From the NCBI GenBank assembly GCA_002422845.1, contig DITM01000044.1:1-13710 (forward strand): DNA of 13,710 bases, given 5' to 3'. Below are positions 6,990 through 13,710 of the stretch, piece after piece. Below the pieces are notes generated by a model. It ran no database searches. It was not told the origin of the DNA and worked only from the letters and a program-made list of their open reading frames with translations. Origin of the DNA: Candidatus Paracaedibacteraceae bacterium UBA6184 (GTDB lineage Bacteria > Pseudomonadota > Alphaproteobacteria > UBA6184). The position numbers and the translations under genes were made by a program. Positions within the stretch are counted from its first letter, which is position 1, and every line of letters starts with the position of its first letter.

Positions 6990-7742
6990 ATGTCTGATCA
7001 TATTTTGTTGAATGAATTTTGGCCTATCATGGTCATATCGGCCAGAATGATCGGGTTATTCAGCTGGATGCCAGGATTTGGGGATTTGCACATTCCCTTT
7101 CGCATGCGTATGATGATCGCCGTTGGGGTTGCATCTGCATTTGCTTTAACACTTAAAGTCCCAAACTATCCCATCAGTTCATCCTATATGGCGGCTATGC
7201 TTATCTCAGAATATTTAACCGGTACTTTTCTAGGGCTGACATTAAAGATCTTTTTGAGCACCCTTGAAACCGCTGGCACAATCATGTCTCAATCCATTGG
7301 TATATCGAATGCGTTGGTTCCAAACCTTGTTGACCATGATCAAACCTCTATTCTCAGCAGTTTTTTTATGTTAAGTGGTGTGACGTTTATCTTTGTATTT
7401 GATTTACATCATTTGATTTTATGGGGAGTCTATAACAGCTATGAACTCATCCCCATTGGAACGTTAAACATTTTGCAAGACAAAGCCCTGCTCATAACCC
7501 ACAGCGTTAACGAGTCATTTTCGTACGCATTAAAGTTTTCAATGCCATTTTTTATTTTTGGAAACATCATATATTTGGGGATGGGAATACTGAATAAACT
7601 GATCCCACAAATTCAGGTATTCTTTTTATCACTTCCGATTCAAATTTTAGTCGGTTTAATTATCTTAATGTTCAGCGTTAGCTTTATTCTGACATCTTTC
7701 TTAGAATACTTTAGCCAATCCTGGACCAAAATCACGGGGTAA
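6990..7742 (+). CDS. fliR: Flagellar export gate subunit FliR
   Basis: FliR forms the inner-membrane export gate of the flagellar type III apparatus with FliP and FliQ, and contacts FlhB. The ORF can open with TTG at 6966 or GTG at 6969, but ATG 6990 (MSDHILLNEFWP) gives 250 residues, close to the usual 255-265; no strong Shine-Dalgarno decides it. The protein is hydrophobic throughout, with the family pattern ARMIGLFSWMPGFGDLHIP near the N-terminus, then RMRMMIAVGVASAFAL, a loop ending in MSQSIGISNALVPNL, and GIL...IPQIQVFFLSLPIQILVGL near the C-terminus. flhB starts 3 nt after the stop. No other flagellar genes lie within the window. Confidence 0.93.
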   Translation: MSDHILLNEFWPIMVISARMIGLFSWMPGFGDLHIPFRMRMMIAVGVASAFALTLKVPNYPISSSYMAAMLISEYLTGTFLGLTLKIFLSTLETAGTIMSQSIGISNALVPNLVDHDQTSILSSFFMLSGVTFIFVFDLHHLILWGVYNSYELIPIGTLNILQDKALLITHSVNESFSYALKFSMPFFIFGNIIYLGMGILNKLIPQIQVFFLSLPIQILVGLIILMFSVSFILTSFLEYFSQSWTKITG

Positions 7743-7745
7743 TCA

Positions 7746-8819
7746 ATGGCAGAAGGTAATACGCCCGATAAAGACGACAAGACCGAAGACGCTACAGAAC
7801 ATAGGATTCAAAAGTCTCAAGAAAAAGGAGACTTCCCTATCTCAAAAGATCTTACCTTGGCGCTGATGCTTGCAGCATCCATGGTGAGTTTGTTTTTAAT
7901 TTTCCCACTTCTAGGCGGCCCCTTGGCCATGAAACTTCGTGGGATTATAGAACAAGCGCACTTGTTCTCTTTTAGCCCGGAATCCACATCAACACTTTCA
8001 TTCATGTTGCTTGCAGATATCACACCTGAATTCATGGGGATGATGGCTGTGTTTATTTTAGCTGCGATTGCAGGTACATTTATTCAAACAAAACTAACCC
8101 CGAATAAAGAAGCTTTAAAACCTAAGCTTGAAAAGATTTCACCCCTCAAAGGGTTTAAGCGTCTGTTTTCCCTAAAGTCTTTGGTTGAGCTTTTAAAATC
8201 CGTCATAAAACTTATTGTGATATCTACGTTACTGTATGTTCTTTTAAAAGATGAACTAAAACAAATTCCTGAAATTTCATCGCAACCTCTTATGACGAGC
8301 ATCTATCTGTTTTGGAATCTGTGTTTTAAGCTGTTTATGACGGCATTAATCTTTCAAGTCTTTATTGGCGGTGCTGATTATATGTATCAGCGATTTGAAT
8401 ATTTCAAACGCTTAAAAATGACAAAGCAAGAAATCAAAGAAGAATATAAAGAAATGGAAGGCGACCCCCATATCAAAAGCAAACGCCGTCAATTGCAACG
8501 TCAGGCTTCCAGAAACCGCATGATGGATAATGTAGCCGATGCCACAGTCATTATCACGAACCCAACGCATTATGCCGTGGCGTTAAAATATAGCCCCGGA
8601 GAAAGCAAAGCCCCCGTTGTCGTTGCAAAAGGTAAAGATCGTATCGCGCAACATATCCGTGAACTTGCCTTAAAGAACTGGGTGCATATTATCGAGAATC
8701 CACCTCTCGCCAGAGCCTTATATAAAATCCCGATTAATAAAGAAATCCCGCAAGAGTTCTATAAAGCCGTAGCTGAAATCATTAAATACGTATTCAAAAA
8801 GAAGAACAGACGATTGTAG
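7746..8819 (+). CDS. flhB: Flagellar export switch protein FlhB
   Basis: FlhB controls substrate switching (rod/hook to filament) in the flagellar export apparatus and cleaves itself at an NPTH site. 357 residues: a cytoplasmic N-terminus with the family signature KTEDATEHRIQKSQEKGDFP (12-31), four membrane segments (about 36-58, 92-115, 150-167, 187-208) and a cytoplasmic domain. The latter contains a charged linker (219-260) and the autocleavage motif N272-P273-T274-H275 in IITNPTHYAVALKY. The end of the domain (PLARALY, about 320-326) is also conserved. GGGG at 6 nt before the ATG is the ribosome binding site. It could in principle be a non-flagellar SctU, but the length and N-terminal signature favour FlhB. 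No terminator is evident after the stop. Confidence 0.95.
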   Translation: MAEGNTPDKDDKTEDATEHRIQKSQEKGDFPISKDLTLALMLAASMVSLFLIFPLLGGPLAMKLRGIIEQAHLFSFSPESTSTLSFMLLADITPEFMGMMAVFILAAIAGTFIQTKLTPNKEALKPKLEKISPLKGFKRLFSLKSLVELLKSVIKLIVISTLLYVLLKDELKQIPEISSQPLMTSIYLFWNLCFKLFMTALIFQVFIGGADYMYQRFEYFKRLKMTKQEIKEEYKEMEGDPHIKSKRRQLQRQASRNRMMDNVADATVIITNPTHYAVALKYSPGESKAPVVVAKGKDRIAQHIRELALKNWVHIIENPPLARALYKIPINKEIPQEFYKAVAEIIKYVFKKKNRRL

Positions 8820-8885
8820 TCAATAGCTTTTACTAAAACTTAAAAGATAGCGTATATACTTACATTAAGAACATGAGGAATCAGA

Positions 8886-8924
8886 ATGAAACAGCCCCTA
8901 TTATGGAAATGTAATTTTATTTAA
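8886..8924 (+). CDS. Possible 12-residue peptide ORF with a strong ribosome binding site
   Basis: GAGGAA (8875-8880) lies 5 nt before an ATG that reads MKQPLLWKCNFI then TAA. A TATACT at 8855-8860 could be a -10 box upstream. It may be a leader peptide for the lipoprotein gene downstream, a remnant of a gene start, or chance. The stretch 8820-8995 holds nothing else except the candidate promoter at 8933-8961. Confidence 0.2.
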   Translation: MKQPLLWKCNFI

Positions 8925-8932
8925 CTTTCAAC

Positions 8933-8961
8933 TTGACAGGTCTATCATTTGCCAATAAGAA
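8933..8961 (+). promoter_or_regulatory. Candidate promoter of the barrel lipoprotein gene
   Basis: A perfect -35 box TTGACA (8933-8938) is followed after 17 nt by TAAGAA (8956-8961), a poor -10 box. Transcription would begin about 25-30 nt before the TTG start at 8996, leaving room for the GGAGAG ribosome binding site. Confidence 0.45.
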
Positions 8962-8995
8962 TTAATGAAAATTGATCGTATTGGAGAGTATTATT

Positions 8996-10687
8996 TTGAA
9001 AAAATACAAATTGTTTTTATTATTAACTGGCGCACTTTTAGCAGGCTGTGGATCTCAAGATTCAGATTCAAATTCAGTTTCAGACGATTCACAAAAAAAA
9101 TTAGATAAATATTAGAAAGGGACGGATGAGCAAAAATTATCAGCTGAGTTAGAAAAGCACCGTAAAGAAGAGATTGAAAATCAGCAATTAGCAGATTTAA
9201 ACCGTAAGCTTGCAGATAGACTGTTTCCTCAAAATGGCAGCCATGGTCTCGGAGAAATTTTAACAAATTATCTTAGTGAGTTTCAAATTCAGGGGATTCC
9301 TGTTTTTCATGTATACAGCGATAAGCGACCAATTTTAAGAACTCTTCTCCAAGACAGATTAAGAGAATATGACGTAAAAAAAGCTGTTGTGCAAGGTAAT
9401 ATTAATAATGTGCTTGAAAAATTATTTGAAGCACTAAAACCATTAGATGACAAAGGCATAATACATAGCTTTACTCCAATAGATAAATTTGTAGAGGATC
9501 CACGTAGTCATAAATATCGGAACCCATCAGGTGGTGCGCCATTGGATAAGAATTTAATGCGTTTTGTTAGAATAGGCGTGGGAGATGTTGTATTTAAAGT
9601 TGCTCAAACTAGTCAAGGAACTACTACAAGATTCGTAGATAAATGGCAAGTTGAGTTTGTAAATAATTCTTTCGCAGAGGTGCCTTTTGACGAATGGACT
9701 TATCCTCTGCCTCGGTTAGATGGACGAATATTTTTAGTAAATAAAAATACTGGAGAGAGTTTATATTCATTTCCATTCATGGAGCCTGTGCGCATTTTCA
9801 ACGAAGACGGTTCATTAACCACACATGGAAAAGCGCTGAAATATATTTTTAGTCAAACATTACAAGATGATGAAGTTCTAAGCAAATTTTGGCAAATGAC
9901 GGATATGCAAAGAGCTCAGCTATTATCATGCGGCGTACCAGGAGATGTTTCTGGAAACACATCCTTACGTCAAGCACGTACAGCTGCAACAGGATTGGTG
10001 GATAGCAGTGCCTTTAAGATGAATGGCGTTGCGGGTCAATCGATTGAATTAGGCATGCCATTGTTCGTTCAATTAAAAGGCGATGTATCCTCTGCAAAAG
10101 CAACTGAAGCTGCAACAGGGTCTGTTGCTTACCGTTTGGGGAACACTGTGATTGGTGCGATTCAAGGGTACGCAAACAGCGGTGCTGGTTTCGGAATTGA
10201 CAGCCGTCAATTGGAAACATCAGTTGTTGCGTCACATTCATTCGGATCATTCTTTGTTGAAGGTCAAATTGGATCTGTATCTGCAACTGAAGTTCACAAC
10301 AGTAACTGGTCAGGTCTGCGTTCTCAAATCACATTGGGATTGGATACAGAATTTGTATCACCGTTCGTACAATTGGCACACCGTCAATTAGACCGCAGTG
10401 GTTTGGATCTAAACGAAACAACAGCATACGTTGGGTTGGATGCAGAAGTTGCTAAATTAGCAGCCGATACGTATTCAATCGACACACGTTTGTTAGCTAA
10501 AGCTGGATACGGTTCAAAAGCATGGTCATTGGGATCTAACGATCTTGGATCAACAACTGGATTCAGTGGATCAGTTGAATGGTCATCTTCATTGAACTTA
10601 AACAGTGGTGTAACGTTCAGTTCTAACCTAGCGTTAGACACAGTATCTGGATCATCAGCGGCTGTTAACGTAAGCTTAGATCGCTAA
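8996..10687 (+). pseudogene. Lipoprotein with C-terminal beta-barrel-like domain, interrupted by an in-frame TAG at codon 40
   Basis: A TTG start at 8996 with GGAGAG 7 nt upstream opens a lipoprotein signal (MKKYKLFLLLTGALLAGC, lipobox LAGC, Cys18) and a Ser/Asp-rich tether. A TAG at 9113-9115 then stops the frame. The same frame continues open to 10687 and reads sensibly on: a charged helical stretch, a globular middle region, and about 240 C-terminal residues of alternating short strands like an outer-membrane or autotransporter barrel. No ATG, GTG or TTG lies in frame between the TAG and GTG 9389. Restored length is 563 codons. Lipidated autotransporters exist (for example NalP), so the combination is plausible. 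The last residue is Arg, not the Phe/Trp usual in outer-membrane barrels. Codons in the last 700 nt look more biased than in the AT-rich front half. It may be a recent nonsense mutant, suppressed, or an assembly error; function is unknown. Confidence 0.65.
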
Positions 10688-10699
10688 CTTCTAATACTG

Positions 10700-10744
10700 T
10701 ATATAAAAGCCCCCACTCATGTCGTCGATGGGGGCTTTTATATA
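10700..10744. terminator. Strong bidirectional intrinsic terminator
   Basis: A perfect 16-bp inverted repeat, TATATAAAAGCCCCCA (10700-10715) with its complement (10729-10744) and a 13-nt loop. The GC core is flanked by A and T runs, so it can terminate on either strand. It begins 12 nt after the stop of the barrel gene. Confidence 0.88.
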
Positions 10745-10757
10745 TACTAGATTAATT

Positions 10758-10832
10758 TAATTTGGGTACAGGAACGAGGCGAGACATGTACTAAAATGTA
10801 CATTAGCGACTGAGTGACGCATACCCAGATTA
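10758..10832. repeat. Palindromic intergenic element C
   Basis: An outer 11-bp stem (10758-10768 with 10822-10832, one wobble, core GGGTA/TACCC) encloses an inner perfect ATGTAC/GTACAT hairpin (10786-10791 and 10798-10803, loop TAAAAT). The arms between them (17 and 18 nt) do not pair well. It lies between the terminator and the tRNA promoter and lacks a T run, so it is not a terminator. No gene is seen in 10688-10958. Confidence 0.5.
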
Positions 10833-10905
10833 TAAGAAGTCAGCTATAGCAAATGATTTTTTGATGCACTTCCTATACCCACCTTATATAAATTTCATTC
10901 TTATA

Positions 10906-10935
10906 TTCAATTCATCTTGACTGCAAAGGTATAAA
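10906..10935 (+). promoter_or_regulatory. Candidate promoter of tRNA-His
   Basis: TATAAA at 10930-10935 is a good -10 box about 24 nt before the mature tRNA. Its -35 partner is unclear: TTCAAT (10906-10911) is spaced 18 nt, while the better-looking TTGACT (10917-10922) is too close. Confidence 0.35.
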
Positions 10936-10958
10936 TAAGGTAAAAGGATACATCTTAT

Positions 10959-11036
10959 GGCGGGTGTAGCTCAGTTGGTTAGAGCGCAAGATTGTGGCTC
11001 TTGAGGCCGTCGGTTCGATCCCGATCACTCGCCCCA
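10959..11036 (+). tRNA. tRNA-His (anticodon GTG)
   Basis: A full cloverleaf of 78 nt. The first G (10959) is the extra G-1 diagnostic of tRNA-His and pairs with C73; the acceptor stem then pairs GCGGGTG with CACTCGC. The D arm contains AGCTCAGTTGG. The anticodon stem CAAGA/TCTTG holds the loop TTGTGGC, giving anticodon GTG. The T arm is GTCGG-TTCGATC-CCGAT. The 3' CCA (11034-11036) is encoded. The gene stands alone; no further tRNA is adjacent. Confidence 0.97.
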
Positions 11037-11156
11037 CTTACTTTTTGCAAGTTCACTGACACTATAAACTTAGATTTCAATGTATAGTTATAGCAACTGC
11101 GCAGGCTGTATTCCATTTAAAATTTCAGGTTGCTAATATTCAGCCAAGCGCTTTTT

Positions 11157-11444
11157 CTAACGTGTTTCTGGTTTGTGAGTGGCTATCAAAGATTCCAATG
11201 CAACTGTGGGGTTGGTGCCATTTTGAGGCTTTGTACTTAACGTGTCTCGACTTGCAATTGAGCATAAATATTGGATATATAAATCCTCTATCTCTACTCG
11301 CACAGTTTCATTATTACTATATAAACCCTCAACGGTTGCAAAAAGCCTTGAAACTTCTGGGTCTTTAATCGTTACACCATTCACGAATTCACATGCCTGT
11401 AAGGGAACCATTGAAACAGCTAAGACACACCAATATTTATACAT
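11157..11444 (-). CDS. Small putative lipoprotein of unknown function
   Basis: 95 residues. The N-terminus MYKYWCVLAVSMVPLQAC looks like a lipoprotein signal with lipobox LQAC (Cys18), leaving a mature chain of 78 residues anchored to a membrane. The mature part is acidic and helical at first (DPEVSRLFATVEGLYSNNETVRVEIEDLYIQYL), with a second cysteine in LCSIASRD. GAAGA lies just upstream of the ATG, and TTGTAT/TATTAA spaced 17 nt further up could be its promoter, just beyond the terminator at 11523-11560. No family is recognised. Overlapping + strand ORFs lack comparable signals. Its 3' side (11037-11156) holds no gene, only a 7-bp inverted repeat TAGCAAC/GTTGCTA. Confidence 0.6.
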   Translation of the reverse strand: MYKYWCVLAVSMVPLQACEFVNGVTIKDPEVSRLFATVEGLYSNNETVRVEIEDLYIQYLCSIASRDTLSTKPQNGTNPTVALESLIATHKPETR

Positions 11445-11522
11445 TTTTATCTTCTTTTTTGATTTATAGTATAGTGATAAAAATTAATATTTCCTTAAGA
11501 TTTTTTATACAAAAAACATATA

Positions 11523-11560
11523 AACTTAAAAAACCCTCGAGAATGAGGGCTTTTTAAGTT
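11523..11560. terminator. Bidirectional intrinsic terminator
   Basis: CCCTC (11534-11538) pairs with GAGGG (11545-11549) across GAGAAT. After one mismatch the stem extends through AACTTAAAAA with TTTTTAAGTT. On the - strand the GC stem is followed by six T residues, so it serves the 321-residue gene ending at 11579 and insulates the small lipoprotein gene from it. Confidence 0.8.
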
Positions 11561-11578
11561 CAATGAGGTGCTCAAATA

Positions 11579-12544
11579 TTATAATGCGTCATTAATTGCC
11601 CAGACTAACTCTTCATCAGTCATCTTTTTAGATTCCCTCATAATAGAGTCTACTGCAATCCTTAAAAAATAGTCTGGAACGTTTGGATTACGACATACCT
11701 TTCTCGCACGCTCAAACGAAATTGGCCTAGCAGTATCAGAGCCTGTTTTTTGTGATGCACGTTCATAAGCCGTATCGCTTGGAAAAGCTAATGGTTTTTT
11801 TCTGGTAATATATCCATTGTCCATATAGTTGTTAATCAACATGCAAAGCTCATTATCGCTTATTGTGCGCCAATCGTAACGATGGGTTCTATTCTCATCG
11901 AACTCTTTAACAAACATACCCGCAATTCCATCTGAGTACCCAAGTGCGATACACGCTTTTGATGTACGTTCTGTCGGAGAGCCTTGAGCGGCTAATCGTG
12001 CTTGTACTCTTTGCCCAATGGTCATTGGTTTTTCTGATGAATTCTTTGCATCATTTGCTTGAATCGCAATCTGCATTCGCTCGCCAAATCCATCCAATGC
12101 ATTGTTTAGCCTATCCACCTTACTGGTTAATTTTTTTAAATCTTCCGTTGAAGGAGGAACTGCACCACCTGGCATTGCTAAAGCAGCAGGAATAATGTCA
12201 ACGATCCCTCTTCTAAATGTATCAATTTTATCAAAATCTGGAAGTCTGAATCTTTGCATGTCTGCATTTACCCCGCTAGCGACACCCGCAGTTTGCATCT
12301 CTGCTTTTAAGACATCCCATTCAGCACCAATATCCTGTAGCATTTTTTGTGCTTCAGCAAAGACTTCTAGAGCCCCGGCAAGCTCTTTAACACGAGCACT
12401 ATCACCACTAGCAATAGCAACCTGCAATTCTTGTGTGATCGTTCTATCTTCTGGATTTTCTGGTAAGCCTTCAGATGCATTAACTGCTGACATGCCTAAG
12501 CTAACTAAACTAACTGCCAATAAAAATTTTGATTTTAAATTCAT
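11579..12544 (-). CDS. Secreted protein of unknown function with a C-terminal duplicated motif
   Basis: 321 residues. The signal peptide (1-23, cut after VNA) predicts export to the periplasm or beyond. The mature chain is largely helical: 36-90 (including SGDSARVKELAGALEVFAEA), a Pro/Gly-rich hinge (about 118-133), and a possible coiled coil at 135-165. Residues about 192-240 and 276-319 look like two diverged copies of one unit: basic residues then Cys (C198, C284), a D-rich middle, and a closing [IM]-[ST]-D-x-E-L-x-x-x-I-N (ISDNELCMLIN and MTDEELVWAIN). A third cysteine is C234. AGGAG is spaced 6 nt before the ATG, and a promoter is visible upstream. A + strand ORF antisense to the first half (12102-12560) has no such signals. 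No known family is recognised. Confidence 0.8.
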   Translation of the reverse strand: MNLKSKFLLAVSLVSLGMSAVNASEGLPENPEDRTITQELQVAIASGDSARVKELAGALEVFAEAQKMLQDIGAEWDVLKAEMQTAGVASGVNADMQRFRLPDFDKIDTFRRGIVDIIPAALAMPGGAVPPSTEDLKKLTSKVDRLNNALDGFGERMQIAIQANDAKNSSEKPMTIGQRVQARLAAQGSPTERTSKACIALGYSDGIAGMFVKEFDENRTHRYDWRTISDNELCMLINNYMDNGYITRKKPLAFPSDTAYERASQKTGSDTARPISFERARKVCRNPNVPDYFLRIAVDSIMRESKKMTDEELVWAINDAL

Positions 12545-12577
12545 TACGATCTCCTATTGATGTTTCTTTACATTGCT

Positions 12578-12605
12578 AATGTAGTGACGAAAAATAATTT
12601 ATCAA
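12578..12605 (-). promoter_or_regulatory. Promoter of the 321-residue secreted protein gene
   Basis: On the - strand, TTGATA (-35, 12600-12605) and TACATT (-10, 12578-12583) are 16 nt apart, placing the start near 12571 and a short leader before the ATG at 12544. The -35 box begins only 16 nt beyond the trmB stop, with no terminator between, so readthrough from metK-trmB is also possible. Confidence 0.5.
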
Positions 12606-12621
12606 GTGCCGCTTGGAAAAT

Positions 12622-13305
12622 TTATTGAATTCGCTGAAAGATCATATACAAAGGCTTACGACCTTCTTCGATGGCTTTTGCTTCATAGCGGGTATTTGGC
12701 CAGTCTGATGGCTTATCAAACGAGCAGAGTACTTCTTTTAGGTCAGATCGATTCCTTAAATGCTGAACCATCCATTGTTGATAGCTTTCGTGATCCGTCG
12801 CCAAACGAAACTCTGCCGCTAACATCAATTTTGGAATCACTAAATCTAAGATGTCATTTTGTATAAATCGACGCTTGTGGTGGCGCTTTTTCGGCCAGGG
12901 ATCCGCAAACATTAAATAAAACCGTGATAAACACTGGTTATTAAATGACTTTAATACATCCAGCGCATTTCCTTGAAAAATACGAATATTGGAAATGTTC
13001 TGTTCCTGAATATGGTTGACCAATGATGCAACACCATTCATGAAAGGTTCACACCCAATAAAATTGACGTCAGGATGTTGACCGGCTAAGTGTGCAATAT
13101 GTTCCCCACCACCAAAGCCAACCTCAAACCAAACGGGTGCTTTGTGATCAAAATAAATGTCAGGATTGATTAAATAGTCGACCTCGGGCAATTCGATGGA
13201 AATCGTTGGAAACAACTCATCCATCAACTGTTGTTTTGTGTCTTTAATTGGGCGCCCTTGGCGGCGCCCAAATGTACCTGTGCTTTTAGAAATTAAATCA
13301 GACAT
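12622..13305 (-). CDS. trmB: tRNA (guanine-N7-)-methyltransferase TrmB
   Basis: Methylates N7 of G46 in the variable loop of tRNAs using S-adenosylmethionine. 227 residues, normal for the family. The SAM-binding motif EVGFGGGEH (61-69) and the acidic position of E86 in GCEPF match the Rossmann-fold methyltransferase core. The family signature FADPWPKKRHHKRRF spans 133-147, with D135 in the expected catalytic or tRNA-binding place. The N-terminus (FGRRQGR, 12-18) matches the usual TrmB start. The ATG overlaps the metK stop by one base (TAATG), so the two are translationally coupled; the pair SAM synthetase plus SAM-dependent tRNA methylase is a common alphaproteobacterial arrangement. Confidence 0.96.
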   Translation of the reverse strand: MSDLISKSTGTFGRRQGRPIKDTKQQLMDELFPTISIELPEVDYLINPDIYFDHKAPVWFEVGFGGGEHIAHLAGQHPDVNFIGCEPFMNGVASLVNHIQEQNISNIRIFQGNALDVLKSFNNQCLSRFYLMFADPWPKKRHHKRRFIQNDILDLVIPKLMLAAEFRLATDHESYQQWMVQHLRNRSDLKEVLCSFDKPSDWPNTRYEAKAIEEGRKPLYMIFQRIQ

Positions 13306-13710
13306 TATGCGTGAATTAATAGGTGAGCAAATTCGCTGCGTAATGTTTCAACTAGGTCTAACTTCTCCCAGCTAAATTCACCGTTAGGTCCTGGTTGACG
13401 ACCAAAGTGTCCATATGCCGTTGTTGGCGTATAAATTGGACGGTTCAATTGCAAATGAGTGCGAATACCCTTTGGTGTTAGATCAACGATTTCGCCAATT
13501 TTTTTAGCGACTTCGTTTGCATCATCCAAACGTGCGTAATCATGAAAATCAACATAGATTGACAATGGATGCGCAACACCAATTGCATACGATAATTGAA
13601 TAGTACACTTGTCTGCGATACCTGATGCCACAATGTTCTTTGCTAAATAACGCGCGATGTATGCTGCTGAGCGATCCACTTTTGTTGGATCTTTACCAGA
13701 AAATGCACCA
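13305..13710 (-). CDS. metK: S-adenosylmethionine synthase, C-terminal part (5' end beyond window)
   Basis: MetK makes S-adenosylmethionine from methionine and ATP. Only the last 134 residues are visible. They begin with GAFSGKDPTKVDRSAAY, the conserved active-site loop of the C-terminal region, and continue through AKNIVASGIADKC, SYAIGVAHPLSIYV, PIYTPTTAYGHFGR and FSWEKLD. The frame is intact to the window edge, with no internal start needed; the apparent initiator at 13679 is an internal Val codon. Compared with E. coli MetK the ending is slightly longer (about 12 residues past the WEK motif region, ending LLIHA). The stop shares one base with the trmB start. Confidence 0.96.
   Translation of the reverse strand, partial: GAFSGKDPTKVDRSAAYIARYLAKNIVASGIADKCTIQLSYAIGVAHPLSIYVDFHDYARLDDANEVAKKIGEIVDLTPKGIRTHLQLNRPIYTPTTAYGHFGRQPGPNGEFSWEKLDLVETLRSEFAHLLIHA

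Noticed and set aside
6990..8819. Virulence type III secretion gate (SctT/SctU) instead of flagellar FliR/FlhB
   Set aside because: Lengths and the N-terminal signature of the second protein match FlhB, and no other injectisome genes are present.
9113..9115. Programmed recoding (selenocysteine or pyrrolysine) at the TAG
   Set aside because: Selenocysteine uses TGA, no pyrrolysine context is visible, and the codon sits in a low-complexity tether where no special residue is expected.
10014..10641. Several - and + strand ORFs inside the barrel domain
   Set aside because: They are by-products of the biased codon use in the barrel coding frame and lack start signals.
12102..12560. 152-codon + strand ORF
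   Set aside because: It is antisense to the secreted protein gene, which has a signal peptide, ribosome binding site, promoter and terminator; the + strand ORF has none.

Overview
The window is AT-rich bacterial DNA carrying ten well-supported protein genes, several less certain ones and one tRNA. The metK-trmB arrangement, the alphaproteobacterial style of DksA, and a secreted OTU-type cysteine protease next to flagellar export genes together suggest a host-associated or intracellular alphaproteobacterium, possibly of the Holosporales. That placement is inference from gene content; nothing here fixes the species.

Layout. Positions 1-295 hold no certain gene, only a possible gene tail and two adjacent hairpins. 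At 296-2099 a DMT/EamA transporter overlaps a cation diffusion facilitator (CDF) metal exporter on the + strand. Converging on them with a 1-nt gap is a 558-residue secreted protein (2101-3777, -) with a duplicated proline-rich linker and a split OTU protease core (DGNC at 238-241, HYD at 549-551). Its promoter is clear. Upstream of it on the same strand is dksA (4045-4482, -), and a palindromic intergenic element (copy A) lies between them. Divergent from dksA is a three-gene + strand operon (4612-6825). Its products look like inner-membrane and periplasmic assembly proteins of a type II secretion or type IV pilus machine (GspL/PilN-, GspM/PilO- and GspC/PilP-like). A second copy of the palindromic element (copy B) follows, then fliR-flhB (6990-8819), two core subunits of the flagellar export gate.

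From 8996 to 10687 lies a lipoprotein with a C-terminal beta-barrel-like domain. An in-frame TAG at codon 40 interrupts it between the lipidation signal and the rest of the protein. A strong terminator, a third palindrome (C) and a tRNA-His gene follow. The rest is on the - strand: a small lipoprotein, a bidirectional terminator, a 321-residue secreted protein of unknown function with its own promoter, and the metK-trmB pair, of which metK runs off the window edge.

How the genes may work together. The secreted OTU protease is the strongest candidate for a host-directed effector. The neighbouring GspL/M/C-like operon could belong to a machine that moves periplasmic proteins outwards, but the link rests on proximity alone. 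The barrel lipoprotein, small lipoprotein and 321-residue protein add to a cell-envelope and secreted theme. metK makes S-adenosylmethionine, the methyl donor used by TrmB.
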